A DNA stretch of 64,000 nucleotides from Streptomyces spiralis (GTDB lineage Bacteria; Actinomycetota; Actinomycetes; Streptomycetales; Streptomycetaceae): assembly GCF_014654675.1 (NCBI RefSeq), contig NZ_BNBC01000011.1, forward strand, positions 84,097 through 148,096, given 5' to 3'. Positions 53,044 through 61,840 of this stretch are shown one piece after another; positions within the stretch are counted from its first letter, which is position 1, and every line of letters begins with the position of its first letter. A program made the translations under genes and the position numbers. The notes under the pieces are model-generated. The model was not told the origin of the DNA and searched no databases. It saw only the letters and a list, made by a program, of their open reading frames with translations.

Positions 53044-54453
53044 ATGGCACAGCCTGCAAAGGGGCCGGCGAAAGCCCCCTGTTCCACCCCGCCGGTGCAC
53101 ACCGAGGACGCCGTCATGTCCGTGCACCCGGTGGACGAGAAGCTCCACCCCTCGCGGCTCGTCCCCGCCGCGCTCCAGCACATCGCCGCGATGTACGCGG
53201 GCGTCGTCACTCCTCCGCTGATCATCGGCCAGGCCTGCGGACTCGACATCGCGGCCCGCACCCGGCTGATCGCCGCGTCCCTGCTGATCGCGGGCGTCGC
53301 GACCGTCCTGCAGACCATCGGCGTCAAGGGCCTCGTCGGCAACCGGCTGCCCTTCGTCAACGCCGCCTCCTCGGCCGGCATCGCCCCGATCCTCGCCATC
53401 GCAGAGACCAACGACAAGGGCCACCAACTCCCCGCCATCTACGGCGCGGTGATGGTCGCCGGTGTCTTCTGCCTGGCCATCGGCCCGTTCTTCGGACGGC
53501 TGCTCAGATACTTCCCGCCGCTGGTCACCGGAGTGGTGATCACGCTCATCGGGGTCACGCTGATGCCCGTACCCGTCGGCTGGGCGCAGGGCGGCGACAA
53601 CACCGCCGCCGACTTCGGGTCCATGAAGAACCTCGCGCTCGCCGCGTTCACCCTCGCCGTCATCCTGCTGATCCAGCGCTTCGGCAAGGGCTTCGTCAAG
53701 CAGGTCGCCCTGCTCTTCGGGCTGCTCATCGGCACGTTGGCCGCCGTCCCGTTCGGCCTGGCCGACTTCAGCGGCATCAAATCCGCCCCGCTCGCCGCGC
53801 TGCCCACGCCGTTCGCCTTCGGCACCCCTGTCTTCCAGCCCGCGGCCATCCTGTCGCTGTGCATCGTGATGCTGGTGCTGATGACCGAGTCGTCCGCCGG
53901 CATGCTCGCCCTCGGCGAGATCTGCGACCGCCGCGCCGACGCGAGGACCATCACCCGCGGTCTGCGCACCGACGGCATCGCCACCCTGCTCGGCCCCGTC
54001 TTCGGCGGCTTCCCCACCTCCGCCTTCGCCCAGAACGTCGGCGTCGTCTCGCTGACCCGGGTGCGCAGCCGCTACGTCGTCGCCGTCGCCGGGGGCGCCC
54101 TGCTGGTCCTCGGCGCCTTCCCGGTGCTGGGCGCGGTCGTCTCCCTGGTCCCCATGCCGGTCCTCGGCGGCGCGGGCATCGTGCTGTTCGGCTCGATCGC
54201 GGTCAGCGGCATCCGCACGCTCTCCGAGGCCGGGCTGGACGACAGCTCCAACATCATCCTGGTGGCCGTGGCGCTCGGTGCCGGCATCATCCCGCTGGCC
54301 GCGCCGACCTTCTACGCCGAGTTCCCGGCCTGGGCGCAGACCGTCCTCGGGTCCGGCATCAGCGCCGGCGCGCTCGTCGCGGTCCTGCTCAACCTGTTCT
54401 TCCACCATCTCGGCACCCGGAGCCGCACGGCTCCGGCACTCAAATCCTCCTAG
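53044..54453 (+). CDS. NCS2-family urate/xanthine permease (1)
   Basis: This 469-aa nucleobase-cation symporter-2 with about 14 helices has the shared NCS2 segment ALQHIAAMYAGVVTPPLI and the TESSAGMLALGEI motif region 1, with NVGVVSLTRVRSRYV. Xanthine, urate and uracil transporters share these; urate is most plausible from its place directly after urate oxidase. ATG 53044 has GGAGGG 5 nt upstream. It is a paralogue of the permease at 56150. Confidence 0.9.
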   Translation: MAQPAKGPAKAPCSTPPVHTEDAVMSVHPVDEKLHPSRLVPAALQHIAAMYAGVVTPPLIIGQACGLDIAARTRLIAASLLIAGVATVLQTIGVKGLVGNRLPFVNAASSAGIAPILAIAETNDKGHQLPAIYGAVMVAGVFCLAIGPFFGRLLRYFPPLVTGVVITLIGVTLMPVPVGWAQGGDNTAADFGSMKNLALAAFTLAVILLIQRFGKGFVKQVALLFGLLIGTLAAVPFGLADFSGIKSAPLAALPTPFAFGTPVFQPAAILSLCIVMLVLMTESSAGMLALGEICDRRADARTITRGLRTDGIATLLGPVFGGFPTSAFAQNVGVVSLTRVRSRYVVAVAGGALLVLGAFPVLGAVVSLVPMPVLGGAGIVLFGSIAVSGIRTLSEAGLDDSSNIILVAVALGAGIIPLAAPTFYAEFPAWAQTVLGSGISAGALVAVLLNLFFHHLGTRSRTAPALKSS

Positions 54454-54531
54454 GGTCCTGCCGTGCCCTCCCCGTGGACACCCCGTCCCCCTTGTTCACG
54501 GGTCCGCCACCGAAAGACAAGAGGAAGCGCC

Positions 54532-55917
54532 ATGGCATCATCGGCAGCCCAGCGCATCGTCATCGAGAACTGCGCGATCGCGACCGTGGACGCGGACGAC
54601 ACCGAGTACGCCTCCGGGCACGTCGTCATCGCCGGCAACCGCATCGAGTCGGTCGGCGCCGGCCGGGCCCCCGCGGACCTGGAGAACGTCGTACGCCGTA
54701 TCGACGCGAGCGGCCACCTGGCCACGCCCGGTCTGGTCAACACCCACCACCACTTCTACCAGTGGATCACCCGGGGCCTGGCCACCGACCACAACCTGTT
54801 CAACTGGCTGGTGGCGCTGTACCCGACGTGGGCGCGCATCGACGAGCAGATGTGCTACTCGGCGGCGCAGGGATCCCTCGGCATGATGGCCCGCGGCGGA
54901 GTCACCACCGCCATGGACCACCACTACGTCCACCCGCGCGGCTCCGGCGACCTGTCCGGCGCGATCATCAGGGCCGCCTCCGAGATGGGCGTCCGGTTCA
55001 CGCTGGCCCGCGGCTCGATGGACCGCAGCGAGAAGGACGGCGGCCTGCCGCCGGACTTCGCCGTCGAGACACTGGAGGGCGCGCTGGCCGCCACCGAGGA
55101 GACCGTCAGGAAGCACCACGACGCCTCCTTCGACGCCATGACCCAGGTGGCGGTGGCCCCCTGCTCCCCGTTCTCCGTCTCCACCGAACTGCTCCGCCAG
55201 GGCGCCGACCTGGCCCGCAGGCTCGGCGTACGGCTGCACACCCACGGCTCGGAGACCGTGGAGGAGGAGAAGTTCTGCCACGAGCTGTTCGGGATGGGCC
55301 CGACCGACTACTTCGAGTCCACGGGCTGGCTGGGCGAGGACGTGTGGATGGCGCACTGCGTCCACATGACCGACTCCGACATCGCGGCCTTCGCCCGCAC
55401 GAGGACGGGTGTGGCCCACTGCCCGTCCTCCAACGCCCGCCTCGCGGCGGGCATCGCCCGGGTCCCCGACATGCTGAAGGCGGGCGTGCCGGTCGGCCTC
55501 GGCGTCGACGGCACCGCCTCCAACGAGTCCGGCGAACTCCACACCGAGCTGCGCAACGCGCTGCTCATCAACCGCCTGGGCCCGCACCGCGAGGCCGCCC
55601 TCACCGCGCGCCAGGCGCTGCGCCTGGGCACCTACGGCGGCGCCCAGGTCCTCGGCCGCGCCGAGCAGATCGGCTCCCTGGAGCCCGGCAAGCTCGCCGA
55701 CCTGGTGCTGTGGAAGCTGGACACCCTCGCCCACGCCTCGATCGCCGACCCGGTGACCGCGCTGGTCTTCGGCGCGGCCGCCCCGGTCACGGCCTCCTTC
55801 GTGAACGGCCGGCAGATCGTCGAGGACAACCGCCTGCTCACCGTGGACGAGGACGCGATCGCCCGCTCCACCCGCGAGGAGGCGCAGCGGCTCGCGCGGA
55901 TCGCGGCGCAGGGCTGA
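54532..55917 (+). CDS. 8-oxoguanine deaminase (amidohydrolase)
   Basis: This 461-aa amidohydrolase has the metal-binding NTHHHFYQW (His72-His74 region), LHTHGSETVEEE, HCPSSNARLAAGI and GVDGTASNESG motifs that single out 8-oxoguanine deaminases from related cytosine and guanine deaminases. It converts 8-oxoguanine to urate, feeding the neighbouring uricase. ATG 54532 has AGAGGAAG before it; the upstream frame (54463) is not needed. It lies between the two NCS2 permeases. Confidence 0.9.
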   Translation: MASSAAQRIVIENCAIATVDADDTEYASGHVVIAGNRIESVGAGRAPADLENVVRRIDASGHLATPGLVNTHHHFYQWITRGLATDHNLFNWLVALYPTWARIDEQMCYSAAQGSLGMMARGGVTTAMDHHYVHPRGSGDLSGAIIRAASEMGVRFTLARGSMDRSEKDGGLPPDFAVETLEGALAATEETVRKHHDASFDAMTQVAVAPCSPFSVSTELLRQGADLARRLGVRLHTHGSETVEEEKFCHELFGMGPTDYFESTGWLGEDVWMAHCVHMTDSDIAAFARTRTGVAHCPSSNARLAAGIARVPDMLKAGVPVGLGVDGTASNESGELHTELRNALLINRLGPHREAALTARQALRLGTYGGAQVLGRAEQIGSLEPGKLADLVLWKLDTLAHASIADPVTALVFGAAAPVTASFVNGRQIVEDNRLLTVDEDAIARSTREEAQRLARIAAQG

Positions 55918-55931
55918 GCAGTCGAAGAGCT

Positions 55932-56038
55932 CCGGCCGGGAGGGACGGCTCCCGGCCGGTAGCCGTGGACCCGAGCGGGGTCCACGGCAGCCGGATCCGG
56001 GGCGCGCGGGGACGCGCGCCCCGGAACGGTCTCCGTTC
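55932..56038. repeat. Array of four stem-loops between deaminase and permease
   Basis: Perfect stems are: 11 bp (55932-55942 with 55949-55959), 11 bp (55962-55972 with 55978-55988), 12 bp (55997-56008 with 56013-56024) and 6 bp (56024-56029 with 56033-56038). They fill the region after the deaminase stop and probably terminate or attenuate transcription into the second permease. Confidence 0.75.
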
Positions 56039-56149
56039 GCCACCCCCCGCGGGCCCTTCCCAGGACCCGTCCCCGGTCCCGCACGACCACACGCACCACC
56101 TCCCTGACACCCACGTCGGCCGACGTGTTAACCGACCGGAGGAGCAGCC

Positions 56150-57580
56150 GTGGCCGCTCACCCCACATCCCGCGACGAGGCACGACCCCCAGCCGTGCCC
56201 CCCCACCCCGTCGACGAGAAGCTTCCCGCCCTGAAAATGGCGACCAGCGGCCTGCAGCACGTGGCCGCCATGTACGCGGGAGTGGTCGCCCCGCCCCTGA
56301 TCGTCGGTGCGGCCGTAGGGCTGTCCGGCACCGAACTGACCTTCCTCACCGGCGCCTGCCTGTTCACCGCGGGCCTCGCCACCTTCCTGCAGACCCTCGG
56401 CATCTGGAAGATCGGCGCCCGGCTGCCCTTCGTCAACGGCGTCACCTTCGCCGGTGTCGCCCCGATGACGGCGATCGTCGCCTCCACCAAGGACAAGTCC
56501 GACGCCCTGCCGGTCATCTTCGGCGCGGTCATCGTCGCCGGCCTCCTCGGCTTCCTCGCGGCGCCGGTCTTCTGCAAGGCGGTCCGCTTCTTCCCGCCGG
56601 TCGTCACCGGATCCGTGATCACCCTGATCGGCGTCTCGCTGCTGCCGGTCTCCTTCGGCTGGGCCCAGGGGCCCAACCCCGCCGGGCACGACTACGGCTC
56701 GGCGAAATACCTCACCCTGGCCGGCATCACCCTCCTCGTCGTGCTGCTGCTGCGCCGCTTCACCCAGGGCTTCGTCAAGCAGATCGCCGTCCTGATCGGC
56801 CTGGTCGCCGGCACGGTGATCGCGATACCGTTCGGCGTCACGGACTTCACCCCGGTCACGGACGCCGACGTGGTCGGCTTCCCCACCCCGTTCCACTTCG
56901 GCGCACCTCAGTTCCAGATCGCCGCGATCCTGTCGATGTGCGTGGTGATGGTGGTCTCGATGACCGAGTCCACAGCCGACATGCTCGCCCTCGGCGAGAT
57001 CGTCGAGCGTCCCGCCGGCGAGGAGACGATCAAGGCGGGTCTGCGCGCCGACACCCTCGGCTCCGCCATCAGCCCGCTGTTCAACGGCTTCATGTGCAGT
57101 GCCTTCGCGCAGAACATCGGCCTGGTCGCCATGACCCGCATCCGCAGCCGCTTCGTGGTCGCCGTCGGCGGCGGCTTCCTGGTCCTGATGGGCCTGTGCC
57201 CGATGGCGGCCTCGCTGATCGCGGTCGTGCCGCGCCCGGTGCTCGGCGGCGCGGGCGTGGTCCTGTTCGGCTCGGTCGCCGCGAGCGGCATCCAGACCCT
57301 GGTCCGGGCCGGCCTCGACAAGGACAACAACGTCCTGATCGTGGCCGTCTCGCTCGCCGTCGGCATCATCCCGATCACGGTGCCGGACTTCTACCACGCC
57401 TTCCCCGAGACGGCGCGGATCGTCCTCGACTCCGGCATCTCCACCGGCTGCGTCGTGGCGGTCCTGCTGAACCTGCTCTTCAACCACATCGGCAAGGGCC
57501 GCGACGCGGAGGACGTCACCCACCCGATGGAGGCGGGCCAGGAGATCGCGGAGTCGGCGCAGACGGCACCGGCACACTGA
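56150..57580 (+). CDS. NCS2-family urate/xanthine permease (2)
   Basis: This 476-aa NCS2 transporter with about 14 helices has GLQHVAAMYAGVVAPPLIVG, the TESTADMLALGEI motif and SAFAQNIGLVAMTRIRSRFV. It is closely related to the permease at 53044, with which it shares whole helices, and is probably the product of a duplication. The location suggests a purine such as urate, xanthine or 8-oxoguanine. GTG 56150 has GGAGGAG 5-8 nt upstream. It ends in a perfect hairpin. Confidence 0.9.
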   Translation: MAAHPTSRDEARPPAVPPHPVDEKLPALKMATSGLQHVAAMYAGVVAPPLIVGAAVGLSGTELTFLTGACLFTAGLATFLQTLGIWKIGARLPFVNGVTFAGVAPMTAIVASTKDKSDALPVIFGAVIVAGLLGFLAAPVFCKAVRFFPPVVTGSVITLIGVSLLPVSFGWAQGPNPAGHDYGSAKYLTLAGITLLVVLLLRRFTQGFVKQIAVLIGLVAGTVIAIPFGVTDFTPVTDADVVGFPTPFHFGAPQFQIAAILSMCVVMVVSMTESTADMLALGEIVERPAGEETIKAGLRADTLGSAISPLFNGFMCSAFAQNIGLVAMTRIRSRFVVAVGGGFLVLMGLCPMAASLIAVVPRPVLGGAGVVLFGSVAASGIQTLVRAGLDKDNNVLIVAVSLAVGIIPITVPDFYHAFPETARIVLDSGISTGCVVAVLLNLLFNHIGKGRDAEDVTHPMEAGQEIAESAQTAPAH

Positions 57581-57590
57581 CCCACCCGAC

Positions 57591-57633
57591 CGCCCCGGGG
57601 GTACGGCACCCGAGCCGCCGTACCCCCGGGGCG
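57591..57633. terminator. 17-bp hairpin after the second permease
   Basis: CGCCCCGGGGGTACGGC (57591-57607) pairs perfectly with 57617-57633, ten bases after the stop and 20 bases before the convergent thioesterase ends. Confidence 0.85.
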
Positions 57634-57655
57634 TGTTGCGAAGTGCCTGGGCGGG

Positions 57656-58078
57656 TCACAGGCCGAACAGCGCGGGATCCGTGGTGAGTTCCTTGAAGCG
57701 CTCCTGCGGGTCGGCGACCAGCCTGCGTGCCGTCAGGTCCATCAGCCCGCCGACCGCCGTGATCTCGGCCGCCACCGTGCCGTCGAGCTTGCGTATCGTC
57801 TGCTCGATCCGGAACGTCTTGCCCCCGCCCCACTCGAAGGCACAGGTCACGTCGACCTCGTCGCCCGCGAGCAGCTCCCGCCGGTAGCGGATGGTCGTCT
57901 CCAGCGCCACCGGGCCGATGCCCCTGGCGATGAGGCCCGCCTGGCTGATCCCGGCCGCCCGCAGCAGTGACCACCGGGCGTGCTCGGCGTAGTTGAGGTA
58001 CACGGCCTGGTTGAGGTGGCCCTGCACATCCGTCTCGTATCCGCGGACGGTCACCCGCACGGAAAACGGCTCGCTCAC
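57656..58078 (-). CDS. Hotdog-fold acyl-CoA thioesterase
   Basis: This 140-aa protein has the 4-hydroxybenzoyl-CoA thioesterase motif YETDVQGHLNQAVYLNYAEHARW at its N-terminus, with the catalytic Asp in TDVQGH, and a central beta-strand region ALETTIRYRRELLAGDEVDV. Such enzymes hydrolyse acyl-CoA; the chain length is unknown. GTG 58078 has AGGGA five nt upstream, so nine upstream codons are dropped. It converges on the NCS2 permease. Confidence 0.88.
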   Translation of the reverse strand: MSEPFSVRVTVRGYETDVQGHLNQAVYLNYAEHARWSLLRAAGISQAGLIARGIGPVALETTIRYRRELLAGDEVDVTCAFEWGGGKTFRIEQTIRKLDGTVAAEITAVGGLMDLTARRLVADPQERFKELTTDPALFGL

Positions 58079-58139
58079 TGCGTCCCTTTCTCGTCCCTCT
58101 CGCACAGCACACTCCGACCCGTCGATCCTGGCACGGGCC

Positions 58140-58793
58140 TCACACCCGGCGCGGGGACGCCAGCAGATACCGCGTCCTGGTCCGCGGCTCGGTGTACTCC
58201 CCGGCCTGCCACCCGGCCCGCTCCAGCGTGGCCGCGAGGTCCCGCAGCGCCCCGGGATCCGGCGGCCCGTACACCGCGACCGCCTCCGGCTGCGGCGTCG
58301 CCCGCACCCGGTAGCCGTCGCCGCCGGGGCCGGCCGGAGGGTGCCCGGCCGCCTCCAGGGCGAGCGCCGCGGACCGCACCAGATGCGTACGCTCCCAGCC
58401 GCACGGCCGGTCGGTGGCCCCGTCCGGGTTGGTCATCCGGCGCAGCTCCAGCAGTCCCTGCCAGGCGCTGTACACCTCCCGCAGTCGCGAGGGGCCCTCG
58501 TACCCCGCCGTGTCCTCCTCGCCGCCGACGCGGGCGGCGAACACACCGCCGGGGGAGGGCACCCGCTCCGGCCCGGAGGCGGGACGGCCGGCAGCGTCCG
58601 CCTCCGGCCGCGCCTCCCGTATCCGATGCCCCGCGGGCGTCAGGAAGTGGTCGTGCGGCGGACGCGGATGACGGAAGGCCAGGCCCCGCTCGACCAGGGC
58701 CGTCAGCTGGGCCTGGGTGCCCCTGACCCGCCCGGTCACGGGGTCGGCGGCGTCGATGACCCGGCGCTGCGCGGCGGTCGGCGGTCGTGTCAC
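58140..58793 (-). CDS. Hypothetical protein with winged-helix-like N-terminus
   Basis: This 217-aa protein has TAAQRRVIDAADPVTGRVRGTQAQLTALVERGLAFRH, then FLTPAGHRIRE, reminiscent of a winged helix (MarR-like). A C-terminal half carries YRVRATPQPEAVAVYGPPDPGALRDLAATLERAGWQ. I recognise no family with certainty. It may bind DNA or be a degenerate effector. GTG 58793 is chosen for GGAGG upstream; the longer frame to 58883 is not supported. Confidence 0.5.
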   Translation of the reverse strand: MTRPPTAAQRRVIDAADPVTGRVRGTQAQLTALVERGLAFRHPRPPHDHFLTPAGHRIREARPEADAAGRPASGPERVPSPGGVFAARVGGEEDTAGYEGPSRLREVYSAWQGLLELRRMTNPDGATDRPCGWERTHLVRSAALALEAAGHPPAGPGGDGYRVRATPQPEAVAVYGPPDPGALRDLAATLERAGWQAGEYTEPRTRTRYLLASPRRV

Positions 58794-58901
58794 GGCGTCC
58801 TCCCTCCCCGTCCTCCGACGGTTCCTCCACCGTCCTCCGAAGGCTCCTCCACCCGCTCGAAGCCTACGACCCGGGTCTGACAACCACCCCCGCGCCCGCC
58901 G

Positions 58902-59510
58902 TCACACGGACGGCTCGGCCGCCCGGAGGTTCCAGCCCGCGATCACCGGCCGGTCGTGCTCCGTGCCCAGGCGGCACACCGTGCCCGTGGCCAGCTGGAA
59001 CAGCGCCCCCGCCGACGGCGGCAGCCCCAGCCGCCGCGCGGTGAGCACCCGCAGGAAGTGGCCGTGCGCGACCAGCAGCACGATCCCCTCGGTGTTGGCG
59101 AGCGCCGCGTCGACCTTCGCCAGCATCCGGTCGGCCCGCTCCCCGACCTGCTCCACGCTCTCCCCGGGATGGTCCGGCGGTCCCGGCGCCACCCCGTCCC
59201 TGAACAGGAACCAGTCGGGCCGGGTCCGCTGGATCTCCGCGGTCGTGACGCCCTCGTACCCGCCGTAGTCCCACTCCCGCAGGTCCGCGTCCACCCGCGC
59301 GTCGTGCACCCCGATCAGCTCGGCCGTCTCCCGGGCCCGCTGCGACGGGCTGACGAACGCCGCGCCGATCCGATGCGAGCGGACGAGCGGCACCAGCCGC
59401 CGCGCCTCCTCACGGCCGTGCTCGGTCAGCGGCACGTCCGTCCACCCGGTGTGCCGCCCGGACCGCGACCACTCGGTCTCCCCGTGCCGGACGAGAAAGA
59501 GATCACCCAC
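58902..59510 (-). CDS. Histidine phosphatase-family protein
   Basis: This 202-aa histidine phosphatase starts with LFLVRHGETEWSRSGRHTGWTDVPLTEHG, containing the catalytic RHGE. ASPSQRARETAEL-like (VSPSQRARETAEL) and VAHGHFLRVLTARRL supply the second histidine. Substrates include sugar phosphates and phosphoserine; phosphoglycerate-mutase-like activity is not excluded. GTG 59510 has GAGGG close upstream. It is on the same strand as, and 35 bp after, the serine hydrolase gene. Confidence 0.88.
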   Translation of the reverse strand: MGDLFLVRHGETEWSRSGRHTGWTDVPLTEHGREEARRLVPLVRSHRIGAAFVSPSQRARETAELIGVHDARVDADLREWDYGGYEGVTTAEIQRTRPDWFLFRDGVAPGPPDHPGESVEQVGERADRMLAKVDAALANTEGIVLLVAHGHFLRVLTARRLGLPPSAGALFQLATGTVCRLGTEHDRPVIAGWNLRAAEPSV

Positions 59511-59545
59511 GTCCGCCCTCCCTTCCTGTCAACGTCAGCACGGTG

Positions 59546-60709
59546 TCACAGGGCCGCGGCGGCCCGCAGGACGGACTGGGCCAGACGGCCGTTCTCGGGG
59601 GAGGCGCCCTCACCCGACGGGAAGGCGAAGCGGCGCCGGATGTAGGCGTACGCCACCCCGCTCGCCGGATCGGCGAAGCCGAGGGAGCCGGTGGCGCCGC
59701 TGTGCCCGAAGGAGTCCTCGCCGAGGAACGGATAGCGCTCGGCGAGGTACTCGAAGCCGAAGCCGAGGCCGAAGTGGTTCACCTGTTCGGTCACCAGGTC
59801 GGGGCCGGGGGTGTGCAGCCGGGCGAACTCGGCCACGGTCACCGGGGTGAGCAGGGCGGCCCCGCCGTCCACGGTGCTGATCGCGGCCGCGTACATGCCC
59901 GCGACGCCTCGCGCGTTGCCCACGCCGCCCGAGGAGGTGGGACCGAGCGCGCGTACGGCGCGGCTGTTGGCGAAGGCGACCAGGTCGGTCGGCGGCCGGT
60001 GCCCGCCGGCGTTGAAGGCGATGCCCCGGAGGCTGTCCGGCGCCGCCGCCCGCGCCACGAGCTGCTCCGCCTGCTCCGGCGTGGGCACCAGCGGCAGCAC
60101 CTCGAGGCACCGCGGCTCCAGCTCCTCGGGGAGACCGATGTAGAAGTCTAGGCCGTACGGCACCCGAACGCGCTCCTCGTACAGCTCCGCGATCGACCGC
60201 CCGGTCACCCGCCGCACCACCTCGCCGGTGAGCGCGCCGATCACGAACGCGTGGTAACCGTACGCCGTCCCCGGCTCCCACCACGGTTTCTGCCCGGCCA
60301 GCCGCGCCGCCATCGCCCGGTCGTCGGCGAGCTCCCCGGTGGTGAACCCGCCGTCCACGCCGACCAGCCCCGCCCGGTGCGAGAGCAGCTCGCGCAGCGT
60401 GAGCCGCTCCTTGCCCTGGGAGCCGAACTCGGGCCAGTAGTGGGCCACTTCACGGTCGAGTTCGAGCACCCCGTCCTGCACCAGCAGCGCCACGACCAGG
60501 TGCGCCGCCCCCTTGGTGATGGAGTACACGCCGGTCAGCGAGTCCCCGTCGAGCCCTTCACCGGCCCACAGGTCCACCACCCGGCGCCCGTGGTGGTACG
60601 CCACGAGCTGCGCGCCGGGCTCGTGCGCCTCCCCGGCGAGGAACGCGGCGAACTCCTCGCGCACGCCCTCGAACCCTTTGGCCACCGTTCCCTGGACGTC
60701 GACCGCCAT
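59546..60709 (-). CDS. Serine hydrolase (class C beta-lactamase/esterase family)
   Basis: This 387-aa protein has the SxxK nucleophile YSITK (Ser63-Lys66) and the YGYH tyrosine motif. The C-terminal HSGATGSLGFADP corresponds to the KTG-box position. It has no signal peptide, so it is probably cytoplasmic and more likely an esterase or D-amino acid amidase than a resistance enzyme. AGGGGAAC lies 7 nt before ATG 60709. It is divergent from the TPR gene with 155 bp between. Confidence 0.88.
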   Translation of the reverse strand: MAVDVQGTVAKGFEGVREEFAAFLAGEAHEPGAQLVAYHHGRRVVDLWAGEGLDGDSLTGVYSITKGAAHLVVALLVQDGVLELDREVAHYWPEFGSQGKERLTLRELLSHRAGLVGVDGGFTTGELADDRAMAARLAGQKPWWEPGTAYGYHAFVIGALTGEVVRRVTGRSIAELYEERVRVPYGLDFYIGLPEELEPRCLEVLPLVPTPEQAEQLVARAAAPDSLRGIAFNAGGHRPPTDLVAFANSRAVRALGPTSSGGVGNARGVAGMYAAAISTVDGGAALLTPVTVAEFARLHTPGPDLVTEQVNHFGLGFGFEYLAERYPFLGEDSFGHSGATGSLGFADPASGVAYAYIRRRFAFPSGEGASPENGRLAQSVLRAAAAL

Positions 60710-60760
60710 GCGAGTTCCCCTGTTCGTTGATCATCCGCTGCGTCAGGCAACAGAGGCGCA

Positions 60761-60792
60761 CGGCCGATCATTCCCACCGGCCGATCATTCCC
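60761..60792. repeat. 15-bp direct repeat in a divergent promoter region
   Basis: CGGCCGATCATTCCC occurs at 60761-60775 and 60778-60792. It lies between the divergent serine hydrolase and TPR genes and could be a binding site pair. Confidence 0.55.
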
Positions 60793-60864
60793 GGCGGCCG
60801 CACGGACCGCTGTGCCTGAACACGGAGTTCCGGGAGCAGGCGGCCTCGCGTAACCTCACGGCCT

Positions 60865-61713
60865 GTGAAGATCGCACGCGTGATACGGCGCCGCCCACGG
60901 GACGTGGCCGCCTTGGAACGTCTCCTCGAGCTGTACAGGGACGGCGAGTACGAGGAGGCGGAGGCCGGGGCCAGGGCGATCGAGGCGCGAGCGGGGCGAC
61001 TGCCCAAGCGGGCCTGGCGTCTGGCCGTCGGGTGGCACGCCAGGAGCCTGGCCACGGCAGCGGCCTGTGCGCAGGGACGCGGGACGCAGGTGCTGGCCGA
61101 ACTCGAGTCCCTCACCGCGGAGCTGGAGGGGATGACCGGGGCCGGACGGGCGCTGCTGCTGATGGTCCGGAGCAACCGCATGCTGGTCCTCAACAGTCAG
61201 GGACGCTACGGCGAGGCGGAGACCGAGGGACTGGACATTCTGCGCGACCTGACGCGTATCAAGCATCTGACCTCCGTGTCGCACACCGAGTTGTGCGTGC
61301 TGGACAACCTGGTCGACGCCCTGTGCGGACAAGACCGTCACGAGGAGGCCGAGGCCGTCGCCCGGGGAAATCTGCCCCGGGCCGAGGGCGGTACGCTCGC
61401 CGCCCTGCACTGCGGCCTGGTGATCAGCCTGAACGGGCAGGGGCGGTACCAGGAGGCGCTCACGGAGGCGCGCCGGTTCGTCCCGCTCCGGGACCGGAGC
61501 CTGAGCGGGCGCCTGGGTATGGGCACCGCGGTCGCCCTGCATGGTCTGGGACGCCGGAGCGAGGCGGAGGCGGCAGCCCGTGAGGCCCTGGAGGACTGCG
61601 AGCGCAGTCTGTACCCGGACCACCCCCGGATCCGGGAAGCCCGCGCGCTGCTGGCCCGCGTCACGGGCGACGACCCGCCGGCGCCGCCGCCCGAGGAGGC
61701 CGCGCGAGGCTGA
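60865..61713 (+). CDS. TPR-containing hypothetical protein
   Basis: This 282-aa protein consists of TPR-like helix pairs: LERLLELYRDGEYEEAEAGARAIEARAG, SNRMLVLNSQGRYGEAETEGLDILRD, CGLVISLNGQGRYQEALTEARRFV and AVALHGLGRRSEAEAAAREALED. It carries no catalytic domain, so it probably serves as a scaffold. GTG 60865 lacks a clear ribosome site; TAACCT (60851-60856) lies 8 nt upstream, which fits a leaderless transcript. Confidence 0.75.
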   Translation: MKIARVIRRRPRDVAALERLLELYRDGEYEEAEAGARAIEARAGRLPKRAWRLAVGWHARSLATAAACAQGRGTQVLAELESLTAELEGMTGAGRALLLMVRSNRMLVLNSQGRYGEAETEGLDILRDLTRIKHLTSVSHTELCVLDNLVDALCGQDRHEEAEAVARGNLPRAEGGTLAALHCGLVISLNGQGRYQEALTEARRFVPLRDRSLSGRLGMGTAVALHGLGRRSEAEAAAREALEDCERSLYPDHPRIREARALLARVTGDDPPAPPPEEAARG

Positions 61714-61746
61714 TCGGTCCAGGGCCGGCCGGCGGCCGGCGTGCAC

Positions 61747-61840
61747 CGCCTGCCGTCGGTACGCCTGCTGCCGGTACGCCTGCCGTCGGCCCGCCTGCCG
61801 CCGGTACGCCTGCCGTCGGCCCGTCTACTGCCGGTACCCG
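61747..61840. repeat. Imperfect 15/30-bp tandem repeats
   Basis: Units of GCCTGCCGTCGGCCC and GCCTGCCGCCGGTAC type alternate between the TPR gene and the end of the aminotransferase gene. They may contain the aminotransferase terminator. Confidence 0.65.
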
